NCBI GenBank assembly: GCA_039654915.1
Contig: CM077600.1
Coordinates: 74,285,992-74,349,991 of the forward strand
Direction: 5' to 3'
Length of the DNA: 64,000 nucleotides
Origin: Aquilaria yunnanensis
Taxonomy: Eukaryota > Streptophyta > Magnoliopsida > Malvales > Thymelaeaceae
The notes below the pieces were generated by a model. The model saw nothing but the letters and a program-made list of their open reading frames with translations. It was not told the origin of the DNA and made no database searches. Position numbers and translations under genes: made by a program. Positions 52,692 through 64,000 of the stretch are shown here, in pieces. Each line of letters starts with the position of its first letter. Positions within the stretch are counted from its first letter, which is position 1.

Positions 52692-53075
52692 AGGTAGTCC
52701 CGTGGTGATCGTCTGGATTATTCCAGCCAGAGGTGGAGGATTCTTCTTGGGACTGCAGTTCCGACATCGGTCATAATCGTAGTCCTCATCTTCCTTTCTT
52801 TCCTCCTCCCTCCTTCCCCCGGGAGAGGTTATCCGTAGGTACTGGTGAAGTTGGCCCTGCTTGATCAGGGACTCGATGTACTTCCTGAGTCAGAAGCAAT
52901 CCTCAGTGTCATGACCGTGATCCTGATGGAATTGGCAGAATTTCTTCATATTCTTCTTGTTTTCCGAACTCATGACCTTCGGATGTTGAATTTGGCTCCA
53001 TTGCCTCTCCATAGCCATTAGGATGTTCATTCTCGTGGTGTTCAAGGTAGTGAAGGTCACAGGCTTCTTACCTCT

Positions 53076-53669
53076 CTACTTCCGAGGTCGACCCCCGGCC
53101 TCTGTTGGGCAGCGAGGTTGTTGGCTTGCCCTTTCGGGGCGAGTGTGGTCGGGCTTTGGACCTCCTATCCTTAGCTCTTCAGCAGTCATGTGTTGTTCGG
53201 CCCTTCGGTAGAACTCACCGAGGGTGTCCGAGGGGTCCTTCGAGAACTCGTAGAAGAGTTGTGAGTCTCGCTGAAGTCCCCGTATCATGGCGAGGATGCG
53301 TATTCTGGGATGGAAGTCCAGCACACTCAGGGCCTCTCGGTTAATCCTTTTGACATAGTCGCGACTGGTCTCTCCATTCTTTTGTGCTATGTCAAACATT
53401 TGAACTGGCATCTTTGCCGTCGGCCTGCTGTCGATCAATTGTTGTGTAAACGCGGTGGACAACTCTTGGAAACCCATGATGGTTCCGGGGGCCAATGGGT
53501 TATACCACGCAGTTGCCAGTACGAAGAGGGTGACCTCAAAACATTTGCAAAGCGTGGCGTCATCGGCATCATGTAGCACCATGCTACACCTATACTTTGT
53601 TAAGTGGGCTTGGGGGTCATTATGCCCATCATACATCTCTAGGCGAGGTACTCGGAAGTCGCTGGGCAT
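53076..53669 (-). pseudogene. Gag of element C
   Basis: A 197-residue minus-strand frame, open slightly farther upstream (SPFIRAVVEAPMPSDFR, to about 53700). It has FRVPRLEMYDGHNDPQAHL, LATAWYNPLAPGTI, FTQQLIDSRP, DYVKRINREAL, then FYRRAEQHMTAEELR and a basic proline-rich end. This is the Retrotrans_gag domain (PF03732). There is no zinc knuckle. The following interval 52692-53075 is a degraded linker. Confidence 0.8.
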
Positions 53670-53749
53670 GGGTGCCTCAACTACTGCTCGGATGAACGGG
53701 GACTCTTCTCCGGTGAAAGTCTCCGACAGCCTCGACCGAACAGGCTTCT

Positions 53750-54326
53750 AGGACACCTACCTTTCTACCTTGTCCAGCCTCTCAAGGATTTTCTCCATGA
53801 GGGAGGTAGTACTGGCCTCTTCTGGTTGCCTGGGAGTCTTCGGCAACAGGGAGCGACATCTCCTCTTTAGGGAATAACTTCACCGGTGAGGGGACGGTGA
53901 CCTTCTGTATGGCGATGGGCTTCTCCGGCGAGAGGTCCTGGGCCCATTTGATGTCATTTCTTCAACACGATGCCCCCTGGGAGTAACTCATCGTGGAAGT
54001 CCCTGCTGCCTGAACTCTAGTGGGAAGGCTTGGGGCTCCTCTCTTAGCGGGCGGTTGGTGAGGCCCTTCAGGCCGAAGGTGGTTGAGACCACCTCTGGTC
54101 GAGTTGCTGTGTCATTTCAGCCACGATGGAATGCTGGAAATCCCTTAGGAAGCCCATTGTGACCGCCAAAGGACGTTCGTCCTCCGGTAAAGAAGTCCCG
54201 GCTGCTGGCTGCTCTATTGCCGGCTGACTTTCTGGCACGAATGGGGACTTCTGGAGTCCCTTATCCTTAGAATGCTGAGTCTCAACAACAGCTACCTGAG
54301 GGTAGTTTCCCACAGATGGCGTTAAA
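53750..54326 (-). other. Leader and PBS of element C
   Basis: Non-coding on the minus strand. TTTAACGCCATCTGTGGGAA lies directly inside the 5' LTR (54326-54307) and is the likely primer binding site; G has the related GTGCCGTCTGTGGG. Blocks near 54170 and 54275 recur in G. I assign no gene. Confidence 0.55.
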
Positions 54327-55180
54327 TGATGCCCAGCAGCATCCTCATTGTGTGACATGGTGCAGCTACAAGCAGGACTTCTAGTATCAAGGTGTTTGGG
54401 AAAGGAACCTTCGGTGTGAAGATGCCTTGAAAAGGGGCTTTTGGCAGGAAGGTGGCTACAAGACTCAGTAAAATAGAGGTCAGAGACTCCCCGGAGTGTG
54501 ATTCCGGGGGAGGAGCCTCTAACGCTCAAGTCGGTATTTTAGAGAATGAAGGTAAGAAGGAACGGAGAGCAGAAGATAGCTAGGGTTTTCTGTCTCTTAT
54601 GTCCTTACCAAGGTTCTCCACAGGTATTTATAGGAGGTCATGAGGAGAAGGCCTCCCGCTACAGCTCGTCTCAGATTATGACACGTGGTCGACCGGATTT
54701 GATCTGTACGTTCGGGAACAGGTGCCCCCAGCTGGCTATAGCCATTCTGACCGGAGGTCAGGGGCATGTGGGAAGGCTGTGTGTTAGAGGCTCCTAACCG
54801 TCTTTGTCTAGTCTGGGTGAGAACTCCTTCGGTGATGGGCACTCTTCGGGGAGTAAGACCTCTTCGACAGATAGGTCTCCTTCGGTCTGATTTTTTCTCT
54901 CAAGGGCCGTAAGGAGATGCTCCTCGACAAGGTGGAAGACCTTCAAGGAATGCTCTATTCTACTGAGGATGGAGAGATGGCCTCCCGAGGTCGCCAGATC
55001 ACTTGACTGAGGATGGCGCGATATGTCCCTCCGACGGTGGTAGTGTTAGCAGCCGAGGGTGGTGACTACTTGCAGAGGGTGGTAAGGATCCATCTTTCGA
55101 GGTTGGTCAGATGTACCTTCGAGGGTGGTACTTGTCAGTTATCCTTAGAAGCTATCCAAGTGTAAGCCATTTGGCTATCA
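54327..55180 (-). repeat. 5' LTR of element C (854 bp)
   Basis: Plus-strand ends are TGATGCCCAGCAGC and TTTGGCTATCA. It matches 21587-22440 throughout with visible substitutions, so C is clearly older than D. It is followed by the target duplication AAAGG (55181-55185). Confidence 0.87.
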
Positions 55181-56198
55181 AAAGGTTTATCACCATTGAG
55201 ACCTTAGTTGCACCTTTGGGTTCAAGGCCTCAATGAGGAAACCATAGTACACCTAGTGGATTCTTTGGGACCTAGGAAATATCAGTCCTACCATAGTGCC
55301 CCTGTATAACATAAGAAAGGTTCAACTAGTAATGAATTTCACTAGTTAGGCTAGTAAGCAATGCTTGCTAGTAGACATAGCTTTGCCTTGTAGTTCAAGG
55401 ACTAGGTAGAGGACAAGTCCCAAGGGATTGAAACGTATGCGAATAGGTTTAGCCTCACACTGTATGAGCTCATAGTAGATGACATATGATGATATATGTG
55501 TTGCCCTTAGCATTTTTCTTGCAGGTGAAGATGCCTTACTGAAAGTTACAAATTCTCACTCCCTTATCTTATGTTGTGCAAATTCTGACCGTGTTGAGCT
55601 CGATAACCACTGAGGGTTGTTGTGGTAGTCTTTTGTTACAGGTATATTGTTATAGGAATCATTATGATTCTAGTTTTCTTAGTTACTTGTCGGTGAAGTA
55701 ATAGTACTAACTATAGTGTTTTCTTGGCCGCAGCAGCTAGCAGCATGTGCATAAGCTTTTGCAACTTGCCACTGGGACTCATCTCCAAGGTGGGAGTTAG
55801 TTAAGAGGATCTCAGTACAAGCTTGTATATGTTTATGCCTGGTTACCTCCTATATCTATGTTTGGGGCTTTAGACTCTAGGGTTGCTCTTGGGCAAAGGG
55901 ATTAGACTACTTTTTTTGAATGCCCTCACACAGTTAATATGTGTAGTAATGTCAATACAAATGTTGATTTTGTATGCTTTGACTATTTGAGCTTGTTTTC
56001 TATGAAAATACTTGCCAAGTGAATGTTCTTATGATTTCTTTTAGCTTAAGTCAAAGCACAAAGAGCATGCATCTTGCATATTCTAGGTTAATCAAGTAGT
56101 ATCATGGAGTTTTAATCCACACACATATATAACTAGCCAATTGCAACCACCATGAGACTCATTCTCACAGGCTTCTTGGGAGGCCAAGGCCGGCCATG
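55181..56198 (+). repeat. Solo LTR B, right part
   Basis: It continues solo LTR B after element C (AAAGGTTTATCACC) and follows the reverse complement of the E1 LTR to its inner end (GGCCATG near 56198). It is followed by TCAAA, matching TCAAC before 20262. No coding sequence. The boundary is uncertain by two or three bases because the end is CATG rather than a plain CA. Confidence 0.72.
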
Positions 56199-57195
56199 TC
56201 AAATTGTGCCACCAAAGAACTTGTTTTCTCTATGTCCTAGAAACTAAAGTTAGCTGATCATGGTGATGATCAAGAATAAAGCATACCTAGTATGCAGTAT
56301 TATTTGGTGGGGAAGAAACCTATATTAAAGGAAGAAGAGTACTATTACCTGAACCACTCCACCGTGGGCTCAAACTTGGAAAGGATATACGTGGTGAAGG
56401 ACGTCCCTGAGGTTTTCCCCACTGACCTACTAGGCTTACCACTTGAATAGGAAGTTGAATTTGCCATCCACCTATAACTAGGGGCTAATCCATCTCCATC
56501 CCTTTCTATAGGATGTCCGCATCTAAGATGGCAGAGTTGAAAAAGTAGCTAGATGACCTCCTGAACAAAGGTTTCATAAGGCCTAGCACGCCACTTTAGG
56601 GATATAGGAGTATGAGGTTACGTATAGACTACAGAAGACTTAATCACAGTTAAAAACAAGTACCCTTTGCCTAGGATAGAGGACTTGTTTGACCAGTTGG
56701 AGGGAGCTAAAATCTTTTCAAAGATTGACTTAAGGTCTAGGTATTTTTAATTAAGGGTGAGAGAGGAAGAGATCCCCAAAACTACTTTTAGAACCAGATA
56801 TGGACACTTTGAATTTGTGGTCATGCCCTTTGGACTCACAAATGCCCCAGTTGCTTTTATGGATATAATGAACATGACCTTTAGGCCTTACCTAGATATA
56901 TTTTATGTACTCATATACTTTCGAACTAAAGAAGAACACATAGAGCATCTCAAAATAGTACTAGAAATGCTAAGTAGAACTAGTTTTATGCCAAATTGTC
57001 AGAGTGTCAATTTTGGTTATATGAGATCTCTTTCCTAGGGCATGTGATAAATAGCCAAGGTCTAACAGTAGATCCCAGTAAAATCAGTGCCATCATGGAA
57101 TGGAAAAGATGAAGCATTATAGCTAAAATTAGAAGCTTTTAAAGACTTGCTGGATATTATAGAAGGTTTATGGAGGGGTTTTCATAGGTGGCAGC
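56199..57195 (+). pseudogene. Element A reverse transcriptase remnant
   Basis: It resumes the A pol frame after B. VVKDVPEVFPTDLLGLP and VEFAIHL lie near 56390-56480, the palm start ([12 protein letters not shown], [16 protein letters not shown]) near 56620-56700. The best block is 56757-57038 ([33 protein letters not shown]). The catalytic motif region reads FYVLIYF rather than FIDDILIY. The match continues to FRRFMEGFS near 57180. It is broken by stops and by insertion H at 57196. Confidence 0.75.
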
Positions 57196-59622
57196 TGTTA
57201 CCCACTCTGGGGTAGTCCAGTTATGGTGCCAAAACTGTGCATTTAAACTCCCAGGTTTGGTGTGTCCTGTAGTTCATCAGAACAACACCCCTAGTGTACA
57301 TACTCAAGTGACCCTCTTGAGCACTATGTAAATACATACATATTGGTCTAACCATAATACACATATTTACATTTATGCACACTATGGAAGCTAAGAAGGA
57401 AAACACTAGCATAAGTCTTAGTTTTGACTTCCACACATTAAGCAATCTTGTTATGTTCTAGTGGCCAGCTACTGCACCTGTAACTTCCACTAATAAAATG
57501 TATCATTATAGCCACATAGCCCCTTGTTTTATTTTCTCCATTATCAAGTAGATACTTATAGAAAACCAAGGAATTTTTTTTTACATCAATAGCCCACCTA
57601 TGGACCAGGTTATGGATTTTTTAAGTTGATTACAAAATTCTGATGAAATGAACAGTAACTCAGCCAAATTTGCAACATCATATCTTTGGCTACAGGGCTC
57701 TAAATCCATAAATTATAAATCCTAGTTAACCCTCTAGATGTTATCTAGGTGTGGTCAAAATTTCATACCAAGATTCATTCTACACAGGGAGATATTAAAC
57801 TTTAGGTCTAGAGTCAAAATTCTAGCAACTTTTGGGCCATTTTGCCATACAATTTTTCCAAACCATGCAAACACTTCATTCACAAAGGGAAAGCCCTCCA
57901 AGGCTATCCCATATATGTCTATTACACATAGAAATTACATTCCCTTTCTTTTAACAACTTTATGTGGTCAAAACAGAATTTACAAGTAAGCAGCCCATCA
58001 TTCACACTTAGGTTGCTTTGCACCACATCACTTACATAGCCAAAACATTACTCAAATGTTCTCACACTTGTCTCATTTTACATACACTACATGTACATGC
58101 ATATATTCACTACAATATGGTCTTAACTCAGCTAAATACGCACCCTAGAATACAGGAGGTCCTGAGACACAATGGAGTCCAAAAACAGGATGCTGGACAG
58201 CTGCTGCACAACACAATAAGTACCACCATTAAAAATACCAAATGTACTCCTAAAATCACCAAAATTTCCAGATCATAACTAGACATATGGAAGTTTATGT
58301 ACCTGAAATTTCGGATCAAAAATCAAAGCAAAAAGGTTAGTTTGAAGGTGATCTTTCTGTTGGACCTGAAATGACAGAATTGAGGGGAGTAAGTTTCATT
58401 GAGAAACTTAGTAAGGGTAGCACTTGGATTCAATAGGAAATGTAACCATCATTAAAACCTGCATCCAAAGACACTAAAACAAAAAAATCACAATGCAGAT
58501 ATACAAGATATAGCAACCAAATGCAGCAGCCAAACACAAACAACAAACACATGAAATGTGGCAGCAACATATACCATAGGTTAGTCCATAAAACACATAA
58601 TAAACATAACCAAATCACTATGGCAGCCCTCCTCAAGCTAATGCTTGGTCTTAGGAGGATTTTAACACTAGTTAGTACTAACTTTGGGCTCTAGAAACCC
58701 TCATTTTACTGCCATCTTTGTGCACTTCACACTAGGTCACAAAACCTTCAGTAAGTGCACTCCCCTCACTAAGCTTGGTTCATCAAGCTCATGGCTCTCT
58801 TCCAAGCTTAGCCCTAGCTCCATGGTTTCTTGAAAGTAAAGAAAACAACCCATGAGAGCAAGAGAACGCTTACCAAAGTGGGTAGGCCAAAAATCAAGCT
58901 TGATCCTTGAAGTATCCAAGCAATAGCTTTAGTTTGCTTCCAATTGCCTTCAATTTCAATCAATTGCAAGTTTGAAGGTGTGGTGCTATGAAGTAAGTCA
59001 TTTGGCCACTTAAGTCGCCTTAAATGAGCTTAAGGGCACCAAAACACACTTAACAAGCTTAACCTTGCTTTATGTCATTTTCCTTCTCACTAACTATGGT
59101 TTCTTTGTCTTAAAATCATTGGTACACATGTGCCCAACATTTTTGACTAATTATCAAGTCTTGGCTGCCTCTCCCATGGTGGGATAACCCCACGAATCCA
59201 CCCTTAGACTTAATTCAAAAGCTTGAACACCTTAAGGTTTCTAGTAGGACATTTAGGTCCTTATTGCCTTTAGTGTTTCCTTTGTCCAAACTTGTCTTCC
59301 ATGAGCAATTTGGTCCTCCAATAGCACTTTCATACCATTTATATCCTTCCCATAACTCTCCAAGTCTCTTTCTTGAGAGTTTTGTAATTGAGTACCCGAA
59401 TTTCCAAAACCTTACAAAAAAGTCCATAGGTTGCTTGACAAACAAGCAATCCTTAAGGCTTTTCTTGGGGGCCAAGTTACCAACTTGGAACACTTTTAAT
59501 GAAGTGTTGATCATGCCTTTTACCCCCCCACACTTCAATCACTATGGTGAGAATTACACAAGATAATGGTTTTTAGCCATGATGACACACTTGTAATTCT
59601 CCTATTTTGTAAGGTGGTAACA
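57196..59622. repeat. Solo LTR H (about 2.43 kb) between RT and RNase H of element A
   Basis: Its ends are TGTTACCCAC and GTGGTAACA, a short terminal inverted repeat of TG...CA type. Flanks GCAGC (57191-57195) and GTAGC (59623-59627) form a 5-bp duplication with one mismatch. The A pol frame reads into the left flank (EGFS, VAA) and on from the right flank (VAPLTKLTRKG). No internal gene is present; the short frames in it resemble nothing. It has no counterpart elsewhere in the window. Confidence 0.65.
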
Positions 59623-60110
59623 GTAGCACCTCTCACAAAACTCACCAGAAAAGGAATTAAATTTTTGTGGTATAAAGCATGTAAAGCCAGCTTCCAAGAG
59701 TGGAAGAAGAAGTTAACCATAGCTCCTATGCTAATTCCCCCAAAACCAAAGAAGACATTCATCATTTACATAGATGCTTCGAGCTTAAGGTTGGGAGTAG
59801 TTCTAATGCAAGAAAGACAAGTCATAGCTTATGGTTCAAGACAACTTAGACATCATGAAGTTAAGTATCCAGTACATGATCTAGAATTAGTAATTGTAGT
59901 GTATGCTTTGAAGGTGTGCAGACATTATCTGCTGGGGAGGTCATTCCCAGTATACACATATCAGAAAAGTCTCCAATATTTGTTTACATAGCCAGATCTC
60001 AACATGTGATAGAAAAGGTGGTTATGATTCATAAAGGACTATGATTGCACAATCTACTACTGTGCAAAGAGAGGAAATGTTGTAGTCGATGCTCTAAGTA
60101 GAAGATATTC
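59623..60110 (+). pseudogene. Element A RNase H remnant
   Basis: The frame continues from RT across the H site: [68 protein letters not shown] and RHYLLGRSFPVYT. After a stop near 59992 it resumes with YDCTIYYCAKRGNVVVDAL. It is a single RNase H of the chromovirus type. The first catalytic Asp is kept; the Asp expected in the FTDHKSL motif is lost (YTYQKSL). Confidence 0.75.
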
Positions 60111-61340
60111 AGGAGTGATAAGTTCAAAGGATTTGGTGCAGGAGACAGAAGTGAATTCCTTCTCATGCTTTTTCAACAAATGGAAAATTTGGGAGCAACA
60201 ACAACTGTATGCAATAACAATACAAACTGGATGGGTTCAGGGGATTAAGAAAGCACAGGAGAGGGATCCAAAATTGCCAAAGATATATGGAGAAAACAGA
60301 CATGGCAGGTTAAATGAACATTTTAACTACAAGGAAGGATTTTTTTATTTAGAAAAAAGATTGTATGTACCTAATCTGGATGAACTCAAGGATTAGATAT
60401 TAACTGAAGCACACCAAAGCAAACTCAACATCTATCCTGGGGGAGAAAAGATGTATCATGATTTAAAACCTAACTTCTTGTCACTTAGTATAAATAGAGA
60501 CATTAACATGTTTATGGCAAGATGCTTAAATTACCAAGTAATTAAAGCTAAGCATCAAAAGCCATTTGGGAAGCTACAACCCTTGCCTATACCAGTGAGG
60601 AAGTAAGGCTCAATCACATTGGACTTTCTTACATGGATGCCATTAACTAGAATGCAATATGGGTTATTGTAGATAGATTGACAAAGAGTTCTCACTTTTG
60701 ACCCATTAGGATGACTTATTCATTGGACAAGTTGGCTCAACTCTACAAAAAAGAAATTGTGAGACTTCATGGAATCCCAGACTACATTGTATCAGACAAG
60801 GACCCTAGGTTTGTGTCTAGGATATGGTTTAGCCTTTCAAAAGGCACTAGGAACTCAAGTGAATTTGAGTTTTGCATATGACCCACAGTTTGATGGTTTG
60901 ACTAAGAAAGTTATTCAAATATTGAAGGACATGCTCAGAGGCTGTGCAATGGATTTTAAAGGGCAATGACACCAACATTTACCACTAGCTGAGCTTTCAT
61001 ACAACAACAATTACCACGCAACAATTGACATGGCATCATTTAAAGCCATATATGTAAGAAAATGTTTAGCTCATCACTATTGGGTGGATCTAGCTACTAG
61101 ATTGGGGCTTGGACCAAAATTCATACAAGAAACAATAGAAATGATCAAGAAAATCCAGGAGAGACTAAAGGCTACAAATTAGTGAAGTGAAAGATATGTA
61201 AATGAAAAAATAAAAATGTGGAGTTTCAAGTAGGTCGTAAGGTGTGGCTTAAAGTATCACCCACTAAAGGTGTGATGAGGTTTGGAAGAAAAGAAAAATT
61301 GGCACCTAGGTATGTAGAACCTTATGAGATGCTTGAAAAA
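60111..61340 (+). pseudogene. Element A integrase remnant
   Basis: 60115-60396 encodes the region before the zinc finger (YKEGFFYLEKRLYVPN). EAHQSK, YHDLK and CLNYQVIKAKHQKP near 60405-60560 trace the HHCC finger, with one Cys missing. The core is broken (WMPLTRMQYG). 60769-60969 has the block around the second catalytic site and AYDPQFDGLTKKV, where the Glu expected in the DGQTE position is Lys. LAELSYNNNYHATIDMASFK follows near 60980-61045. Stops occur throughout. Confidence 0.7.
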
Positions 61341-61694
61341 ATTTGAAAAGTGTCTTACAGACTGGCACTACCCCCATCTATGGCACATGTACACAATGTG
61401 CTCCATGCCAGCTTACTTAAGAGGTATGTGCATAACCTAACCCATGTGTTACCTTTAGAATCAGTGATGGTTGAATCAGGCTTATCTTGTAGGGAAAATC
61501 CAATTCTAGTGCGAGATAGACAGACTAGAAGGTTAAGAAGTAAGTTAATTCTAATGGTGAAAATATAATGGACTAATCATGATGAAAAAGAAGCCACATA
61601 GGATACTAAAGCAGATATCCAAGCTTAGTATCCATGTAAGTTTTTAGAGTTGATGCATAATTTGGAGGACCAAATTAATGGAGGTGTGGAGAAC
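61341..61694 (+). pseudogene. Element A integrase tail and chromodomain remnant, with PPT
   Basis: 61350-61568 has SYRLALPPSMAHVHNVLHAS and LLKRYVHNLTHVL, the C-terminal GPY/F-type region. After it, WTNHDEKEATxDTKADIQ and YPCKFLE near 61570-61645 match the end of the chromodomain of Tekay/Del-like chromoviruses, which targets integration by reading chromatin marks. A stop at 61566-61568 cuts the frame. GGAGGTGTGGAGAAC just before the LTR is a degraded polypurine tract. Confidence 0.65.
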
Positions 61695-62900
61695 TGTGAC
61701 CTTCCATCCTAAGTGCACATTTTTTTAATGAATATGCATGTCAATGTATACATATGCATTTTGTATGGGAAAGTGAATGTTTATATAGCTTCAGGTCTTA
61801 GCATCCAAAGGGGTTTATTGTTTTCTTAGAATAGTTTAAGGATAAGTAGGCAAAAGCTAAAGAAAGAAGATTACTTAGGGCAGCTTTGATGTTAAGATTA
61901 TAAGCTTTGGGTGAGAGATTAACTTGAAAATTTAAGGGAATAAAATTGAAATTTAAAAAATGGGAGAAGGACTTATTTGGCAAGCTCTATAGAATTCTGT
62001 GCAAGAGTGCAAATTTAGAAAAAGTAGTATACCAGTTTTTAAAAAGAGACTAGAGTGATTGGTCTAGTATCGAGATAAAGCTTGGGTTGGCCTCCTAAGT
62101 ATTAGTGGCCCACTTAGTGGATGCCAGGTTGAGCTATCAAGAATAGGAATTTTGAGCTCTGGTTGCCTTATTTCCTTCATCAGGGAACAAGTTAGGAAAT
62201 CAAGCACCAAAAGGCATGTTGGCAACTAGGTCCTAAGAGGCTTTGAAGAGGAGTTGTTCTTGGAGAGGCTGGGATTTAGACTTGATTGTGAAAGAAGCGA
62301 ACTAGCTTAGTGAGAAAGGCAATAGAGCTGGAGTCAGAAGAACTTAGTTCCTAGGGTAAAAAACTAGAACGATTGATAAGGAAACATTGTTCGTCATTGA
62401 GAAATCCAAATTTCATGTTTGAAAATGAGTAGAATGGTGTTAGGCACTACCCACAGAAATAAAGAATAGAAGAAGGATTGACAAACAAGGACTGCATGAT
62501 CTCCACTTCCGATTCATGGTTAATTAGCTTGAATTTTGACAAGAATCAAGTGTTACCAGATTAATTCTAGAGATATACATGTAAATAGGAAACAATATGG
62601 CCTCATGAGCTTGGCTTGTTGATCAATTAAGCGTATGTGCATGTTTCTTAGAGTTCTTACTGTTCTTTCATTGGATTTTGTTGTTTACTTGTTGAATATG
62701 CCTATATGCATGAGATTCTGACCATTTCCTTATTTAGTTTCAACCCTTACTGCTTCATTTTCAAAGACTGTTATAGGGCAAATTGATATCTGACCTGTAT
62801 AAGTGTTTTTGAGTCTTAGGTTAGCATCTGCCTTGTATTGATTTCTTTGATTAGCTACTTAAGCCAGGTGATTAACTTTACTGGTGATAACTATGCAGAG
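61695..62900 (+). repeat. 3' LTR of element A, truncated by element I
   Basis: It starts TGTGACCTTCCATCC and matches the 5' LTR through CTTTGATTAGCTACTTAAGCC and on to TATGCAGAG (62900), with numerous substitutions and small indels, so A is old. The F1 insertion site is empty here (GATAAAGCTTGGG, near 62071). Confidence 0.75.
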
Positions 62901-63610
62901 TGATGCCCGGTGGCATCCTCATTGTATGACATGCTGGGCTTGAGAGAGACTTCCGGTGAGAAGGTATCTACAAGATCTTAAAGAAAGCAGGTTAGGACCT
63001 CCTCGGAGTGTGTTTTCGGGGGAGGAGCCTCCGATGCCCAAGTCAGTATACGGGAGAGTAGTGGTTAAGAGCAGAGAGTAGGAAAGAGAGAGTCCCATTG
63101 TTCTTACCAAGGACCGTCCTAAGTATTTATAGGAGGATGGAGGGAGGAGGCCATTTTACACAGCCTATCTAGATCATGACACATGTTCGGCTAGATTTGG
63201 TCTGTACCTTTGGAGGCAGGTATCTCCAACTGGCTGTACACCGTTCTAACCAGAGGGTAAAGGCGTGTGCGAGGTCTCTTTGTCAAAGGCTCCTTAACTG
63301 TCTTTGTCATTTCCCCGTAAGACCCCTTCAGGCAGAGATTTATCCCCGACGGCTACTGGGGAAGGCTATTCGAAAGAGCAAACAATCTTCGGGAGACTTT
63401 TTCCTCCGTCGATGATGGTGGATCTATTTTTTTGAGGTTGGTAGCTTCGCAAATCTGAGGGTGACAAAGACCCCTTTTTCCCGAAGTTGGTCATATAACT
63501 TTTCGAGGATGGTGTGGAGAATCCGTCGAAGTTGGGGCTATGACACTTCCCAGGGTAGTGTCAAGTTAGCAAATTAGGAGGTATTATGGGCGATAGCCCT
63601 TCAAGTATCA
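62901..63610 (-). repeat. 3' LTR of element I (710 bp)
   Basis: Plus-strand ends are TGATGCCCGGTGGC and TTCAAGTATCA. It is related to the C LTR along much of its length (for example GGGGGAGGAGCCTCCGATGC and the TATTTATAGGAGG block), but shorter, so it is a different subfamily. No gene. Confidence 0.75.
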
Positions 63611-64000
63611 CATGCCCCCCTCAGAGAAGAAGAATTTGTGTCTTCGGTGTTGATAATTTGGTAGTATGTAATAAAAAGTTAAAGCTGTCCCTTGGCCAAA
63701 AAAACTTACTCTCACTAGCTCCTCGAGCCAAGGCCCCACTTTTTTTCCAAAGTTGCATTCTCAGTGCTTTCTGAGGCTCTTTTTTTGTGTTCTATTTACC
63801 AATTTTGAGCCCTTGAGAAGGATGTTGCTCTGAACTAGTTTTCTTATTTTTTGGCGAGGCCACACCTTCGGAATCTAAGGAGCTATTTCATGTCCTTAGT
63901 CCAAATTCTCCATCTAGCCGAAGTTGCATCTTTGGAGGTGAGGAGCTATAATCTCTTCAATGTTTTTCATTCCTGCCTTCTTGTTAGTGAACCGTTCTAT
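63611..64000 (-). other. PPT and 3' untranslated region of element I
   Basis: The polypurine tract lies at 63611-63622. The rest is U- and C-rich non-coding sequence comparable to 22441-22789 of element C (CATGCCCCCCTC, then AAG-rich). No open frame with family resemblance is present. Confidence 0.55.

Larger units (their letters stand above)
21587..55180 (-). mobile_element. Element C: Tat-lineage Ty3/Gypsy with antisense gene, split by element D
   Basis: Without D (22790-45563 plus one 5-bp duplication) it is about 10.8 kb. Minus-strand order: 5' LTR 55180-54327, PBS, leader, gag, protease, RT, RNase H, second RNase H, integrase, then a convergent plus-strand gene (45968-48407), a spacer, PPT, and 3' LTR 22440-21587. 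Two LTRs with matching ends and the AAAGG/GAAGG duplication define it. Pol is broken by several frameshifts. Confidence 0.85.
13567..62900 (+). mobile_element. Element A: old plus-strand chromovirus, split by nested insertions
   Basis: The pieces in order are: 5' LTR from 13567, leader, gag (18587-19935), protease (19936-20261), RT (56199-57195), RNase H (59623-60110), integrase (60111-61340), chromodomain-like tail (to about 61690), and 3' LTR from 61695. Each gap is filled by another element whose ends can be defined. The two LTR starts (TGTGACC...GTAAGTGCAC at 13567, TGTGACC...CTAAGTGCAC at 61695) match. The 3' LTR is interrupted at 62901 by element I. Confidence 0.8.
62901..64000 (-). mobile_element. 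Element I: 3' end of another Tat element, continues beyond the window
   Basis: The LTR (62901-63610) is followed by the polypurine tract GAGGGGGGCATG on the minus strand (63622-63611), identical to that of C. Non-coding 3' sequence then runs to the window end. It inserted in the A 3' LTR; CAGAG (62896-62900) should be duplicated at its far end outside the window. Confidence 0.75.

Noticed and set aside
53023..53751. Plus-strand frames opposite to the C gag
   Set aside because: The minus strand carries recognisable Gag motifs; the plus frames have none.
57738..58636. Short frames within solo LTR H
   Set aside because: Isolated, without domains, and inside a defined LTR-like insertion.

Overview
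This window is plant nuclear DNA, most likely from a eudicot. It is AT-rich, repeat-dense, and contains no clear single-copy host gene. Almost every base belongs to Ty3/Gypsy LTR retrotransposons of two kinds. The Tat/Ogre kind has two RNase H domains plus extra or antisense ORFs. The chromovirus kind has a single RNase H and, in one element, a chromodomain remnant. Insertion order can be read from LTR ends, 5-bp target duplications and reading frames that resume on the far side of each insertion. Element letters used here (A to I) are mine.

Left part (1-13566), all minus strand: G is a Tat element (1-3730, LTR 2686-3730) inserted in E1, a chromovirus-like element (3731-9317) with a ~2.37 kb LTR. 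E1 is itself inserted in the RT of E2, an older copy of the same family (9318-12546). A degenerate short-unit tandem array (12547-13566) follows. Middle and right (13567-62900): A is an old plus-strand chromovirus, cut into pieces by two related 1.4 kb solo LTRs (F1, F2), a 2.34 kb solo LTR of the E family (B) and a 2.4 kb solo LTR (H). Inside B sits C, a minus-strand Tat element (LTRs 21587-22440 and 54327-55180). C carries an antisense gene between the 3' end of pol and the 3' LTR. Inside C sits D. I, another Tat element, enters at 62901 and leaves the window.

D (22790-45563, plus strand, 22.8 kb, perfect CTATG target duplication) is the highlight. It is a young, apparently intact Ogre-type element: 3.4-3.6 kb LTRs, a DUF7745-like ORF1, a gag-protease with a G-patch, a 196-nt GT-AG intron whose removal joins gag-pro to RT-RH-aRH-IN in frame, and a very long 3' region. 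That 3' region carries four additional sense-strand genes. Three are tandem paralogues of a small basic C-x2-C-x4-C-x3-C protein resembling the cysteine-rich nucleic-acid-binding proteins of carlaviruses. The fourth is an intronless LOG-family (cytokinin-activating phosphoribohydrolase) ORF. Three of the four follow their own CTATAAAT box. A 73-bp tandem array that can fold into two hairpins per unit comes before the polypurine tract.

I infer that D is a retrotransposon that captured and amplified regulatory cargo, combining a virus-like nucleic-acid-binding family with a growth-hormone enzyme. I know of no described plant LTR element with this pairing, but I could not search. Identity and function of the cargo rest on motif recognition by eye.
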